From the NCBI GenBank assembly GCA_903632075.3, contig CAHIKZ030004135.1, forward strand, positions 849,501 through 913,500: a stretch of DNA of 64,000 nucleotides, written 5' to 3'. The position numbers and the translations under genes are program-made. This document shows positions 21,967 to 33,045 of this stretch, one piece after another. The stretch comes from Acanthosepion pharaonis (Eukaryota > Mollusca > Cephalopoda > Sepiida > Sepiidae). The notes beneath the pieces are model-generated. The model was not told the origin of the DNA and searched no databases. It saw nothing but the letters and a program-made list of their open reading frames with translations. How positions within the stretch are numbered: the first letter of the stretch is position 1; every line of letters starts with the position of its first letter.

Positions 21967-22190
21967 AACATGTCACAATGGATAAAGGCGTTGGTTAGAT
22001 CCAGTGACAAGACCCACAGAGTTGCGAGTTGCAAAATAAAGGGTTCAGTTCGACATTACAACCACTTGAAGAAGGCCGGAGCGTACAACGGCCGAAACGT
22101 TGTGATAAATATGGCAACAAAGATGAGGATAATAGTTCGAATAGTGCAAATAGTATACATAATACCTCATCTCAGTAATATAGGCAGATA
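21967..22190 (+). mobile_element. tRNA-derived SINE, plus copy
   Basis: Plus strand: ATGTCACAATGGATAAAGGC (A box region), AGAGTTGCGAGTTGCAAAAT, AAAGGGTTCAGTTCGACATT (B box-like), GCCGGAGCGTACAACGGCCG, AAACGTTGTGATAAATATGG and a TACCTCATCTCAG tail. The middle of the body, present in 11495-11769, is absent. Confidence 0.8.
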
Positions 22191-22379
22191 CTGAAAGTTT
22201 CTTTAATAAAAAGTAACGATTCTTTTCGTTTATATTTACGGTGTTAACTTTTACAGAAATCATGAATTCCATTTCCAATTCTGTTTTTTTGACATCTATA
22301 CAACTGAGCGAAGCCTTCTATAAAACTAAAATATATTCTATATATTTAAAGATATATTTTGTGGAACAAAACGATATGA

Positions 22380-22584
22380 GCCATAAAAAAACAAAAATTA
22401 TTTTTATTACCACTCATGATAATAGATAAAAAATAAAACGGAAAAACAGGCTAGCTAACCTGTTTCGAACCTCGCTCAACAGAACTAAGTCGAGATTAAT
22501 AAATTAAATAGAATTAACACTAAAAGTATTAATTCTATTATCATCATGAGGGGTAATAAAATAATTTTTTTGTCTTTTTATGGC
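22380..22584. repeat. Inverted repeat with 46-50-bp arms
   Basis: The left arm, 22380-22425 (starts GCCATAAAAAAAC, ends CATGATAATAG), pairs with 22535-22584 (starts CTATTATCATCATGAG, ends TTTTTATGGC) with a few mismatches and small gaps. The centre holds CAGGCTAGCTAACCTG, itself palindromic, followed by TTTCGAACCTCG. The block resembles a small fold-back element. Confidence 0.75.
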
Positions 22585-22589
22585 AGTCA

Positions 22590-22665
22590 TTCTATATATT
22601 CTATACTATTAATATTAAAATATATTCTATACTATTAATATTAAAATATATTCTAGATATTCTAT
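22590..22665. repeat. Short tandem duplication, about 32 bp
   Basis: TATTCTATACTATTAATATT plus AAAATA repeats twice in a row. Confidence 0.8.
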
Positions 22666-22739
22666 ACAACTGAAATGCATCTATACAACTCAATGTTTTT
22701 TTGTTTTTTTAATTTTCTTTATTCTTTTAACTTCTTTAC

Positions 22740-23130
22740 CAAAAACAGCGCCGCCTAGTGGTGCCACCAGCACCTAACAGGCTCTATAAATGACATCAGA
22801 ACATGCTGACCGCGTTATTGTGTTAATGACCTTGACCATGATACCGCAGTCCAACGCACCCTCGAGGCAAGCCTCCTACAGCAAATATAGACACAAATGT
22901 ACGTTCATTACTTACGGACATAACGACAGACAACATAATAGGCAGAGAATTGAATTATAAAAGCAGACACTTACGTCATCACTTTCACTCTCGTCCGAGA
23001 CCCCATCGTAACATATCGTTATTTATTCAGTTCCACGGACTTGGTTATTTAAATCTATTTATATGAATGCTTGCACTTCGGTGCAGACTGAAAAATTGGA
23101 TTCAAATGGATATTGGTACATGGTTGTAGA
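22740..23130 (+). mobile_element. Possible solo LTR or other GC-richer repeat
   Basis: The block is much GC-richer than its surroundings. It has TATAAA-type boxes (TATAAATGACATC near 22784 and TTATAAAAGCAGACAC near 22956), the latter followed about 30 bp on by a CACTTTCACTCTCG initiator-like area. It also has a TGCACTTCGGTGCA hairpin near 23070. I could not define TG...CA ends or a target duplication, so the LTR reading is only a suggestion. Confidence 0.25.
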
Positions 23131-23255
23131 CTGACTTTTATAGATTTTTACAAAACTGGAAATTACACATTAATTTGGTACAGGTTTAACCAAAGATAAC
23201 AGAATGATTACTTAACACATCCCTCAATGATCTTATATTAACCTCGATAAATCAG

Positions 23256-23257
<2 letters not shown>

Positions 23258-23302
<45 letters not shown>

Positions 23303-23337
23303 GCGACTCGACTGAGAGATAGATACGACTAACTGAA

Positions 23338-23386
<49 letters not shown>
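23258..23386. repeat. Two (GATA)n arrays
   Basis: Arrays at 23258-23300 and 23338-23386, separated by a degenerate GATA-related spacer containing GACTGAGAGA. Confidence 0.95.
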
Positions 23387-23387
<1 letters not shown>

Positions 23388-23623
23388 GGGTCTAGACTGA
23401 GAGAGATTAATTTTATTTACTGGCAATCTACTGGTTCTATCATACATCACTCTCTTTTATATTTTCCTTCTCTCCTTCTCACTCTCTTTCTCTCTCTTCT
23501 ATTTTCCTACTCTTATTTTCTATATCTTTATCTCACGATATATACATAGAAGTCAACACTGTCAACAGGTCTGACGATTGCGTCTAGCATGAAACAGAGT
23601 GTCGCCTCTAAGTTATGACTTAT
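23387..23623. other. Pyrimidine-rich spacer, no gene
   Basis: C/T-rich to about 23530, then unrecognised sequence. Confidence 0.5.
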
Positions 23624-23775
23624 ATCTTCACTTTATATTTACACATGCTCTATCTCTGATATTGAGCACTTTATCCCATAAATATAGCACATCTTAAGAC
23701 TATATTTCTTCATATATATATATATACGTAAGCGTGTGTGTGTGTGTGTGTGTGTGCGTGTGTGTGTGTGAAAGT
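23624..23775 (+). repeat. Dispersed repeat with (AT)n and (GT)n
   Basis: 23624-23730 is the second copy of the family at 18487-18580 (CTGATATTGAGCACTTTATC, CCATAAATATAGCAC). It is followed by a short AT run and a GT array at 23733-23770. Confidence 0.75.
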
Positions 23776-23859
23776 CGAAAGGGTGCTGAAAAGTTCTTGT
23801 CCTGATCGAATCTACCTGTGTATATATTAGAGCAATTAGATTCTGGCAAAGTATTTGCA

Positions 23860-24179
23860 TCACCTCACCCACAACTTTCTCCAGAAGGAAAAGCGCCGAC
23901 GGCCAATGGTACGTGTATAGGAAAGAGCAGTAAGTTAATATAAGCCAGCCGCATTCACTCGCCAAAGCTTGGCTACAGACAGCGAATTCCTGCATCGTTG
24001 ATCCAACATCCGAAGTAGCCAGTGGCGTGGCAGGAAAGAGAGGAGATGAAGAAGAAGAAGAAAAGACAGGGCAGCAAAAGCTGGCGTGAATCGAAAAGAG
24101 GAGAGGCTGGTTGTGCGATCGATCATTACTGAAGTTTGGCCGAGCACGTGACCTGGATACTGTCCTAATTTACGAAGGT
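23860..24179 (+). other. CpG-richer block, candidate 5' exon with splice donor
   Basis: This 320-bp block has many CpG dinucleotides compared with the AT-rich neighbours and is not low complexity apart from a GAAGAAGAAGAA stretch near 24048. It ends with TTTACGAAG followed by GTGAGA at 24178, a good donor match. ATG codons are present but no long frame or protein family is seen on the plus strand. It could be an untranslated first exon or an unrecognised repeat. Sequence alone cannot decide. Confidence 0.25.
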
Positions 24180-24525
24180 GAGAGAATGATTTTGGCTTTC
24201 AAGAAGAGGTGTGAAAGTGCAAGAGGAATTGTGTAGTTAAGAATCTTTGTTGCGTTCAGCAGGCTGAAAGTCCAAACTATTCCGTCTGAACATTTTTTAA
24301 AAATTGCCAGCGAAAATCTAACACGAAACTAATATGAGAAATATTCGTTACTGTTAAATCAAACAAAAATCGAAAATAAGTTTCCCGGTTGTCTGAAACC
24401 CAAATATAAGTTCGCTACTGATAGCTATAGTCAATAACTAAAGCTAGATAATGGTCGAGTTTCAAATTACAATTTTCGCCTTGGAAACCTTCAGAAAAAT
24501 AATGCTATCAATCTTTCGTGGACAG

Positions 24526-24529
<4 letters not shown>
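24180..24529. other. No gene seen
   Basis: Mixed AT-rich sequence. Confidence 0.5.

Positions 24530-24605
<76 letters not shown>
24530..24605. repeat. (AC)n(AT)n compound microsatellite
   Basis: About 19 AC units directly joined to about 18 AT units. Confidence 0.95.
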
Positions 24606-24608
<3 letters not shown>

Positions 24609-25199
24609 TATCAAGAAGGAAAAGACTTAACGCATCATCGAAGGATTGGGTAATAAATTTATTTCGACGGATAAGTTTTTAATATCTGCCTCATTAGACC
24701 GGAATTACAAAATGGTTTAAATTTATACAGACAATATATTTAAAATTATTTTAAAATTAAATCACAAGAGAACGGGAAGCAAGTGTCTAAATTAGTTAAC
24801 CTAGAAAAAATTTCCTGGGGATTTACATTTTTGAAGAGAGGAGTGGAGGAAAGAAAAAGGAGAAGCAAGGTGTTAGCAAAATGAGCAGGGATAGGTGGGG
24901 GAAGTACAAGTGACAGCTAGTGAAATACATTGAAATTAAATGATAATTTATATCATCGTCATCATCTAATTTTTGTCAATATAATAACAATCATTATCAT
25001 ATATATAAAAAAGAGTCAAAAAATAAAAATATATTATGTAAAAAACCTTAAATTCATGATATCTGCATAATTCATAAATACATGTGTGTGTAGCATATAC
25101 ATATAGAAAACATATGCGAATATACACATCCACACAGACACACAAGTAAACACATATATACAATGCATATACACACATACATACATACACACATTTAAA
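24606..25199. other. No gene seen
   Basis: AT-rich DNA with scattered CA- and TA-rich words after 25080. No element recognised. Confidence 0.5.
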
Positions 25200-25390
25200 C
25201 ATATATGCAGAACATACATAACCTTAGTGTTTTTCACTTTACAGGTAAAAAAGTTAATTTTCAGATGAACACAACAATTTTGTCTTAGAAAAATGATGAA
25301 CACAACAATGAAGTGCAGTTAAGGGAAAACGATGAACCCTGATGATGACATTGTGCTTATGTCGAAAGTACTTGGAATAAATGAATATCA
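25200..25390 (+). repeat. Dispersed repeat, plus orientation
   Basis: Partner of the minus copy at 19175-19385. Shared blocks are CAGATGAACACAACAATTTT, AATGATGAACACAACAATG and TGATGACATTGTGCTTATG, then CTTGGAATAAATGA. Confidence 0.7.
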
Positions 25391-25428
25391 GCATGGTAAT
25401 AATGTCTAAATTATTCAATGGGACATGT

Positions 25429-25433
<5 letters not shown>

Positions 25434-25468
<35 letters not shown>
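25434..25468. repeat. (AT)n microsatellite
   Basis: About 35 bp of AT. Confidence 0.95.
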
Positions 25469-25472
<4 letters not shown>

Positions 25473-25529
25473 TCTGAACGATTTACCTCGTACAGATGAT
25501 CATTTTGTCAATGAATGGGAAAGTAGTTT

Positions 25530-25760
25530 TTTTATCTAAATTTTTGGGAGATAATAGTTTAGGAATTAAGGGAGAAAGACCTGGACACTCAAATTGACTG
25601 GGAATTTATAGGTTTTGCTCAGACTCCAAATAGCTTTAAGGGTAGATGTAATTTATGTTTGGAGGAGAAAATTAAAATCATTAAATTTAAGAATCAAGAT
25701 ATTCTACTAAACAAAAGGAATGAATTGGTAGCCAAGTGTCGCCATAGGAAAAATTCCAAC
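25530..25760 (+). mobile_element. Penelope-like element C-terminal fragment
   Basis: The plus-strand frames read LSKFLGDNSLGIKG, then DLDTQIDWEFIGFAQTPNSF, KGRCNLCLEEKIKIIKF and LLNKRNELVAKCRHRKN. The CNLC-LEEK, LLNKRNEL and CRHR order is that of the C-terminal endonuclease-linked region of Penelope-like retroelements, where the paired Cys and the CRHR-type motif are conserved. One frameshift lies near 25570. RT motifs are absent, so it is a short dead fragment. The family call is from motif memory. Confidence 0.55.
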
Positions 25761-26815
25761 TGGCATAACATTATTTCCACCTCACACTCCAAGTGTCGCT
25801 ACTGGAACAAATTTCAGCTAAAATAGTATCAGCCGAACCTTGCACTTTTTTTTCTATATGTGAAATTGTTTTTGTGATGTGGAATTTCCTTCTATATCTA
25901 AATATTTCTCTCCCTGTTAAATATTTTCTATAAGTGGAATTTTCTTCTATATTTAATTTTTTTATAATACTAAATTTTTTAATATATTGAATTTAAATTT
26001 AATCCTTTACAGAATTTTTATATAATTAGTATGATATAATTTAAATTATAAAATTAGTATTTGAAAATTTATTGTTATTCTATTGATATAATGAGATTGG
26101 TTATATTTAAATAAAATTAATATATTAAGAATTTAATTTTTTTTTACTGTAACTTTTACTACATAGTTAAAAATGTCGTATTGAATAAATTAATATTAAC
26201 ATCTATTAATTTTAAATTCTTACTCCCATTGTATAATAATTTTAAGTACCTTTCTAAATTGTTTCGTAGCCATTTTTTTTTTTGCTCATTCTTCTTCCTT
26301 GCACAAGTGTTGATAGATTACATTTATGTCAGTGTCCATTTTCAACTGTAGCGTTTATCTGCCCATGCCTCCACCTAAACCACATTAGGTCACTTAACCA
26401 TCTTTATCTATATAACTCCCTCCTCTATTATAGGTCAATTCTTACTCCCTCTTCTTTTATTCTTTCTTTTTTCCTTCTTTCCTTCCTTTGCCTTTCAAAT
26501 TTCCTGTGAAGAAACGGTTTATTCATTTTATATATGTATGTATAGGAGAAGATAATATATACATTTTTATAGATCAGTTGACCTATCGCCCAGATCACAT
26601 TCTACCCGTCTTTTGAACAGGAGTAGAAATTTATCCCTTGTTTCCTGTTTATGATTCGGTTTCCGGTTCCTGCTTCTAAAGTTTTTTAATTTTACCCCAC
26701 CATTACCATCATTAACCCTCTTCCGTCTTAGTGTCATTATTGCCTTGTTTTGGGTGAAATGATTAAAAACCAAATACAAGAAAAATATCAGGAAAATTAA
26801 TAACAAAGTGAAATG

Positions 26816-26819
<4 letters not shown>
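25761..26819. other. No gene seen; very AT-rich then pyrimidine-rich
   Basis: 25850-26280 is extremely AT-rich and 26400-26510 is C/T-rich. No element recognised. Confidence 0.55.

Positions 26820-26864
<45 letters not shown>
26820..26864. repeat. (GT)n microsatellite
   Basis: About 22 GT units. Confidence 0.95.
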
Positions 26865-26867
<3 letters not shown>

Positions 26868-27083
26868 CGAGGTTGCTTCTTTAGGACGTCATCAGACTTA
26901 AGTGATGTCTTTGCTGATGTAACGACACATACGCGCAAAGGGGGGGGGATAAAGAAAAACGCAAACGCTGGTTTTATTTATACCCAGATAATGGACGCTG
27001 AAATAATAATGAAATATTAAACGTTTAAATTTATTTTTTTATAGATGTTTGTGCATATAATACGGCTAATCTCGTTTAGTTCC

Positions 27084-27086
<3 letters not shown>

Positions 27087-27144
<58 letters not shown>
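27087..27144. repeat. (AT)n microsatellite
   Basis: About 58 bp of AT. Confidence 0.95.
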
Positions 27145-27148
<4 letters not shown>

Positions 27149-27407
27149 CTTACCTTAATCTGGCACAGGGCCATAGATTTGGGACAAAATATGGGGATGT
27201 CTAAAATTTGTTCGCTAAGTATAGCTCTACGACAAGAACGCCCCTGAAATTTAAACTTTGCATAGTATTTCTCCAGGTGAAACGAGACCCGGAAGATCAT
27301 ATTGCGCCATTCTTTCAAACAGGGAGAATGTGTATAACGGTCGAATTCTAAACTTTATTCTTTACTTACTAAATTCCAGATGACTAGTCTACCGAGACTT
27401 TGGAAAA

Positions 27408-27410
<3 letters not shown>
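27145..27410. other. Spacer, no gene
   Basis: Unrecognised sequence between two microsatellites. Confidence 0.5.

Positions 27411-27505
<95 letters not shown>
27411..27505. repeat. (CA)n(AT)n(GATA)n compound microsatellite
   Basis: CA at 27411-27446, AT to about 27470, then GATA units to 27505. Confidence 0.95.
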
Positions 27506-27547
27506 TTGCCTGGACTTCAGCCTTAACGGCTGATGTCGCTAGAAAAT

Positions 27548-28757
27548 ACCAGGTTGCATCAAAAGTTCTTTTTTTCGGATTTTCACTGATAGTTTTTGGT
27601 AACTTGTATCTTTGGCAACATGTCATATCCTTAATTTGATACAAATTGTTATCCAATCGCTCCTGAATTGTTTATTCTTTATTATCATTTATAACATATA
27701 AATATTAATTGTTTATTCATTATTATACAGCTTTGATAATAGTAGTGATGGGTGTAAGGCCACTGGCAAAATAAATTAATGATGTGGAAGGCTCAGGATC
27801 TGTCAGCAAACGTGTGACATAAAATTGGTTCAGATGTTTTAAGGAAGTTGACACCTGCTCCGAAGACAAACGAAGGTCAGGCAGACCTTTTATTGTTGAA
27901 GATTAGGCTTTGTTTGAAATGGTTAAACATGTACAAGTACTCATCACTGTCGGCAAAACTTGATCCTTCACAAAGCACCATCAATCGACATCTCCATAAG
28001 TTCGGCTTTGTGAACAGACACTATCGAGAAGTACCTCATGAACTTACCAATGGCCAAGCTCAACAAGGTGTGATCATCTGCAAATAACTGCTGGCAAATC
28101 ATCAAGATTCAGGTTTTTGGCATCGAATTGGATCTTAGGATGAAAAATAAATGTATTTTCGTAATCCTAACAAAAGAAATCAGTAGCTTCGTTCCGGTCA
28201 GGCTACAGAACCTGTTGTCAAACAAGGCCGGTTTGAACAAGAAGGTCATGTTATGTGTTTGGTGGAGGTGTTGCACTTTGATCTTGTCGCATATGGGAAC
28301 GCTGAACTTTATGCTGAACAACTGCAATAAATATATGATGCATTAAAAGTCCGCCACCCAGCATTAGTCAATCGAAGACATGCACTTTTACAGAATGACA
28401 AAACCCCAGCACACATTGCCAATATGAACAAGCGTAAATCTGAGGTGCTGATTCAACTTGCCTACAGTCCAGACCTTGTACCATCAGATTACCACCTTTT
28501 ATGGGCCATGGCGGACAGAGGTTCAGCAAAATAGATGTTGAAAACGGATGCATGGAGTTTTTTTGCCTCTAAATCAGCCAAATGGTATAAGCGTAGAGCT
28601 TCAGGCTAGATGATGGAAACTGTCAATATGATATAATGGGATATATTTTGTTGAATTATATCATATGATGGGATATGTTTTGATGAATAAAAGTATGTAA
28701 TTTGAACCACAAATGTAGTTTGACATACAAAAAAAAACTTTTATCTAAGGTCACATA
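27548..28757 (+). mobile_element. Decayed mariner transposon
   Basis: The left end shows CCAGGTTGCATCAAAAGTTC at about 27549. A degraded counterpart (ACAAAAAAAAACTTTTAT then CTAAGG) lies near 28727-28752 in inverted sense. Between them is a plus-strand transposase pseudogene. The about 1.2 kb length is normal for mariner. The right end is weakly preserved, so its boundary is approximate. Confidence 0.7.
27790..28610 (+). pseudogene. mariner transposase, many stops and frameshifts
   Basis: Plus-strand segments in order: KLDPSQSTINRHLHKFGFVN at about 27957-28016 (helix-turn-helix, STINRHLH); HYREVPHELTNGQAQQGVII (the VPHEL linker between the DNA-binding and catalytic domains); FWHRIGS-DEK at about 28115-28146 (first catalytic Asp region with DEK); a degraded middle; ALVNRRHALLQNDKTPAHI at about 28360-28416 (second Asp, in QNDKTPAH instead of the usual HDNARPH); and LAYSPDLVPSDYHLL at about 28457-28503 (third Asp). 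At least six stops or shifts are present. The Asp residues remain, but the gene is dead. Confidence 0.75.
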
Positions 28758-28924
28758 TGTCGTATGTATCAAGATCTCTACTCGGATTGATGAACTTACA
28801 GCGTCAACAGCTCAACAAGATCTGAAATTAGAAAAGAGCCTACTAGCCAGAGAAGCAAATACAAATAGCTTTATGTCAGGAAAGTCTTCCAGTGTGTCAA
28901 TGTAAATCTTCGCTGTCTATATTT
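28758..28924. other. Spacer
   Basis: Unrecognised. Confidence 0.4.
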
Positions 28925-28975
28925 ATGAGATGAGGTATTGTAACTACACTATTTACATTGTTCGGGCGGTTGTTC
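28925..28975 (-). mobile_element. SINE 3' end fragment
   Basis: GAGATGAGGTATTGTAACTA and ACTATTTACATTGTTCGG are the reverse complement of the tail of the GAAACGTTGTG-type SINE. Confidence 0.65.
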
Positions 28976-29264
28976 GCTCAAAGGAACAAAATAAAAGTGA
29001 TGACTTTTGCATTGGAATTGCAATTCTCATCTATGAACGGCAGCACAACAACAAACTGCCGGAAAAGAACTTGACCTTCGCCAATCCCTGTCACGATATT
29101 TTCAAGTGATGGGTAGACGGAATTGAACAGATTCTCTGTAACTTTACTAAGACACCCAGGGACGTGAAGGTTATATATCAACCCATTTCAGAACATAAAC
29201 ATGGGAAGAACATCTACACAAACACCATCGAACCAATCTTCAGAAACGCCAACATACAGTTTGA
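28976..29264. other. Spacer between two SINE fragments
   Basis: Mixed sequence; no element recognised. Confidence 0.4.
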
Positions 29265-29400
29265 CTATTCTGGGTTCGGTTCGAAATTCCAACAAATATA
29301 ACCTGAATAAGGCTGGAGCGTACAACGGCCGAAACGTTGTGAATGTAACAATAAAGATGAGGACATCAATCCTAACAATGTAAATAGTAAATCTTCTAGT
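29265..29400 (+). mobile_element. SINE 3' domain
   Basis: GGTTCGGTTCGAAATTCCAA, GGCTGGAGCGTACAACGGCC and GAAACGTTGTGAATGTAACA with AAAGATGAGGACAT. Same family as 21967-22190, 5' truncated. Confidence 0.8.
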
Positions 29401-29504
29401 AGCAAAAATATTGCCCAATAAATATTTTGCTTTTCAGACATTGAAATTAATATCTGGACGACCTCTTGGCTTACTTGGTTCAGTCAATTCTCGTTTTATT
29501 TTGG
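29401..29504. other. Spacer
   Basis: Unrecognised. Confidence 0.4.
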
Positions 29505-29665
29505 CAGACTGAGATTTTTTTACGGCTTATCAACCCTTTACGGGTTATGTAAAACTGAAACATATTTCGAATTTTTTAAGGTTACTTACAGTACAGCTAG
29601 CTATTGGTCGGTTTCGGCGTTGCTTAACTTCGGTGATCGAATGAAAATCGGTGTTTTCAGCTTGA
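29505..29665 (-). mobile_element. 5S rRNA-headed SINE, internally deleted
   Basis: Minus strand from 29662: CTGAAAACACCGATTTTCAT, then CGATCACCGAAGTTAAGCAA and CGCCGAAACCGACC. This is recognisably the middle of 5S rRNA, including the box A region of its internal promoter. The sequence then jumps to the 3' end shared with 40215-40556: TTACATAACCCGTAAAGGGT, TGATAAGCCGTAAAAAAA. The tRNA-like unit and core are missing. 5S homology covers about 55 nt, so it is not a functional 5S gene. Confidence 0.75.
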
Positions 29666-30314
<649 letters not shown>

Positions 30315-30334
30315 TAAAAACAGTAATTTAATCT

Positions 30335-30500
30335 TGCTAACCAGATGCTACCTCTGTACCTAAGTGGTATAGAACGTCAGTTTACATGGCGGTTCCGTGT
30401 AAGATATGGGTTCGATTCCTGTCTGAGGGGGACACATATTTTCTATGAGATTTCTCGGACATTCAGCCGGTAAATGTTGTTAATACTGTTTATTATAAAC
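30335..30500 (+). mobile_element. tRNA-like SINE after (AT)n
   Basis: CTAAGTGGTATAGAACGTCA fits an A box, and GATATGGGTTCGATTCCTG a strong B box about 50 bp later. The downstream part TTCTCGGACATTCAGCCGGT, AAATGTTGTTAATAC matches 50190-50335 (TTCTAGAACATTCAGGCCGG). Confidence 0.75.
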
Positions 30501-31642
30501 AATGTATTGTACTGAATTATTTTTATCTATAAAAATAACGTATAAACAGAATTAATATTGATATTAGGGATCAATAGGGAGCAAATTTACTGTAAATGAC
30601 CTTGGGATTAAGGCACTCTCGTAGTGAATTATTTTCTCCTATGATCAAAGTAGCAATTTTTATGCCTAAATTGTGGCCAGTCTTGTTACGTCGAGCAGCC
30701 AAGGCATTTGACGTGTATTATTTTGTAAAATGCTCTTTTTGTGTTCATATAATCTTTTATTTAGATTCCTTGAGGTTTCTCATCCTGACAGATCTTTTAA
30801 CACACACACACATGCATATATATATATATAGCACAGTTAATATATCAGATAATATATAATCCAGGTGGATCCTAATAATATCATATATTAAAACTGATCC
30901 ACAGAGAGAGCTCAATGTATTTAATATAATAGAGCATACATTTTATACAGCAAAAAATCCAAAATTACTTCATGTCTATTTGAGACCAGCACTGCTGTAT
31001 GCCAGCCTTCCACAGCCCTAGACTGACTGTCTCGAAATGGGGGTTTTGAATTTAGTTTAGATAGCGGTTGGTGAAAATGCTACTTAAAGTGACGCCTCAT
31101 TTTGGCAAGAAGTCTGGGTTGGTGACAAGGAGATGGACCGGAGTGGGAGTTTATTTATGGCCAAAGCCATTAGTTCTATGCAAATGAATATAAGTTCCTG
31201 CTAGTGGATTTTATTATTAAGAGATGGGAGATTTAAAGACAAGACAATTTAAAGTTAGAATAAATTATCTAAATAATAGATTCCCAAAAATCTGTAAGTA
31301 AAACCGATACACCCAATGGAATAAATCATATCGTACAACACATATATATATATATACCTACATACCCACTCACACATATACTTACATACACATACATATA
31401 TTTACACATACACACATACATACACACATACACATATATGTATACATATATGTGTCTAAATACCATCCATTAAGGTTCGGTTATATTATTAGGAATACCA
31501 AGCTATACCCGAAATTATATATCTATATCCTGCTTCTATGTCTACATTTTAATACTAGCTCTCACATTTGATTTAATAGTTTGCATTGATTATTGTATTT
31601 AATTATTCTATTTTTTCTTCTAAACATATATATATATATATA
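30501..31642. other. Mostly unrecognised; one repeat-like segment
   Basis: 30840-30960 loosely resembles the AT-flanking family of 41905-42110 and 44090-44198 (AATCCAGGTGGATCC, AGAGAGCTCAATGTATTTAA). The rest holds CA- and TA-rich words (31337-31455) and AT runs (31625-31642). Confidence 0.45.
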
Positions 31643-32259
31643 TTCAACCATATATTGTTAAATATAACAGGCAACGAATGTCTGTATGTTTGATCATGTT
31701 GATCATGAACTGTTCTAAGCTTCTTATAGTTACTTTAATTTCGGGAGAAAATAAAAAAAAAAGACTGTCCAACAGTTGGATATTTTTTATTATGTCGTTC
31801 CTTGATGTAAGCTATAGACACACATGAGCCATCTTCAGAGAGTTTATATAGATATTTACACAAAGATATTCACCATCAAAGATGTTATTCTGTTATGTTG
31901 ACAATAGAATGCAACGATAAAGTTCGCGGAATAGCAAACGCAGGTCATAAATTTGTTATGCGGTTATATGAGAGGACGTAATATTAACAACTGCACCATA
32001 TGTTTAGATGCAATGTAATGTGTTGCGACTAGTTTGAAATGTAATTTTTTTGAGTCCATATAACTTCTCTGAAGATGGCGCGTGAGAGCGGAAAGCTTAG
32101 ATCAAGGAACAGCATAATAAAGAAATATCCATTTGTTGCACAGTTTTTGTCTTTATTTTCTCCCGAAATTAAAGTCACTATTCGAAACATAGAACGGCTT
32201 ATGATGAGACACAATAGACATTCGTTGTCTGTTATATTTAACAATATATGTTTAAATAA
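31643..32259. repeat. Inverted repeat, about 210-bp arms, MITE-like
   Basis: The arms, 31643-31853 and 32053-32259, are reverse complements with moderate divergence. Landmarks on the left arm are ATATTGTTAAATATAACAGG, CAACGAATGTCT, ACTTTAATTTCGGGAGAAAA, TCCTTGATGTAAGCT and GCCATCTTCAGAGA. The spacer is about 200 bp. The left arm abuts an (AT)n run, and an (AT)n run lies 28 bp beyond the right arm. No transposase frame. Confidence 0.85.
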
Positions 32260-32278
32260 TGACTTCCTGCCCCAATGC

Positions 32279-32286
<8 letters not shown>

Positions 32287-32336
<50 letters not shown>
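32287..32336. repeat. (AT)n microsatellite
   Basis: About 50 bp of AT. Confidence 0.95.
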
Positions 32337-32338
<2 letters not shown>

Positions 32339-32469
32339 CAGATAGATGTGGTAGGGTTGTAAGACTATAAGTTACCTATGAAAAAAGAATTCATTTTAGT
32401 GCGGGTACTTCGTCTTGGGGATTAAGGCGAAAGGGTTATTATCTGTGAGCAGATAATCCTCAGCAAAAG

Positions 32470-32607
32470 CGACTGACCATGTATTGATGATTTCAAAATT
32501 AAATCGGTACAGTAATTTAAGTATCTGGGTAGTCTAGTGACAGGTGAGGAAAAATGTGGAAAAAAAAACCTCGAAAGCGTATCTGAATAGCGAAAAGTAT
32601 CTTTAAG

Positions 32608-32610
<3 letters not shown>
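32470..32610 (+). mobile_element. LINE RT fragment (post-YADD region)
   Basis: The plus strand reads IDDFKIKSVQ, a stop, then FKYLGSLVTGEEKCGKKTSK and AYLNSEKYL. This matches the KFKYLGSxxTEDGKC segment of RTE-type RT. It is only about 45 codons, bounded by unrecognised DNA and a (TG)n array. Confidence 0.5.

Positions 32611-32651
<41 letters not shown>
32611..32651. repeat. (TG)n microsatellite
   Basis: About 20 TG units. Confidence 0.95.
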
Positions 32652-32656
<5 letters not shown>

Positions 32657-33045
32657 GACAATATGGATAAAGACAAAAAGTAGACTTATCTTAGCCGTCG
32701 CGTTTCTTCCTCTGATGGACTTTATCAAGGCAAATTTATTTTGCAGCATTTGTAAACAGAAGTAAAAATGATAGGCTCGATAGTTTCACCCGGCTTTCTT
32801 TTCTTATTGCTGTCATTTCTCTTTCTTTATTTATTAATGGCTTACTTGTGGTATTTATTTCTATGTTAGGCCTACTGAAGAGACCTACATGACCTACGAA
32901 ATAATGTGGCGTAATAAATGTAAGTTCAATCCTTGGATTGGGTAGTAAAAAACTCAGGAGAAACACGCCGAGCTATAACTGGCCAGTACTAAAAAGAACA
33001 AGCCGAGATATTTCTATAGCGAGAACATTCATCACCTATCGATTA
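32652..33045. other. No gene seen
   Basis: Unrecognised sequence. Confidence 0.5.

Noticed and set aside
30335..30430. Functional tRNA genes at several A/B-box sites
   Set aside because: The heads do not close an acceptor stem and are followed by shared SINE bodies.
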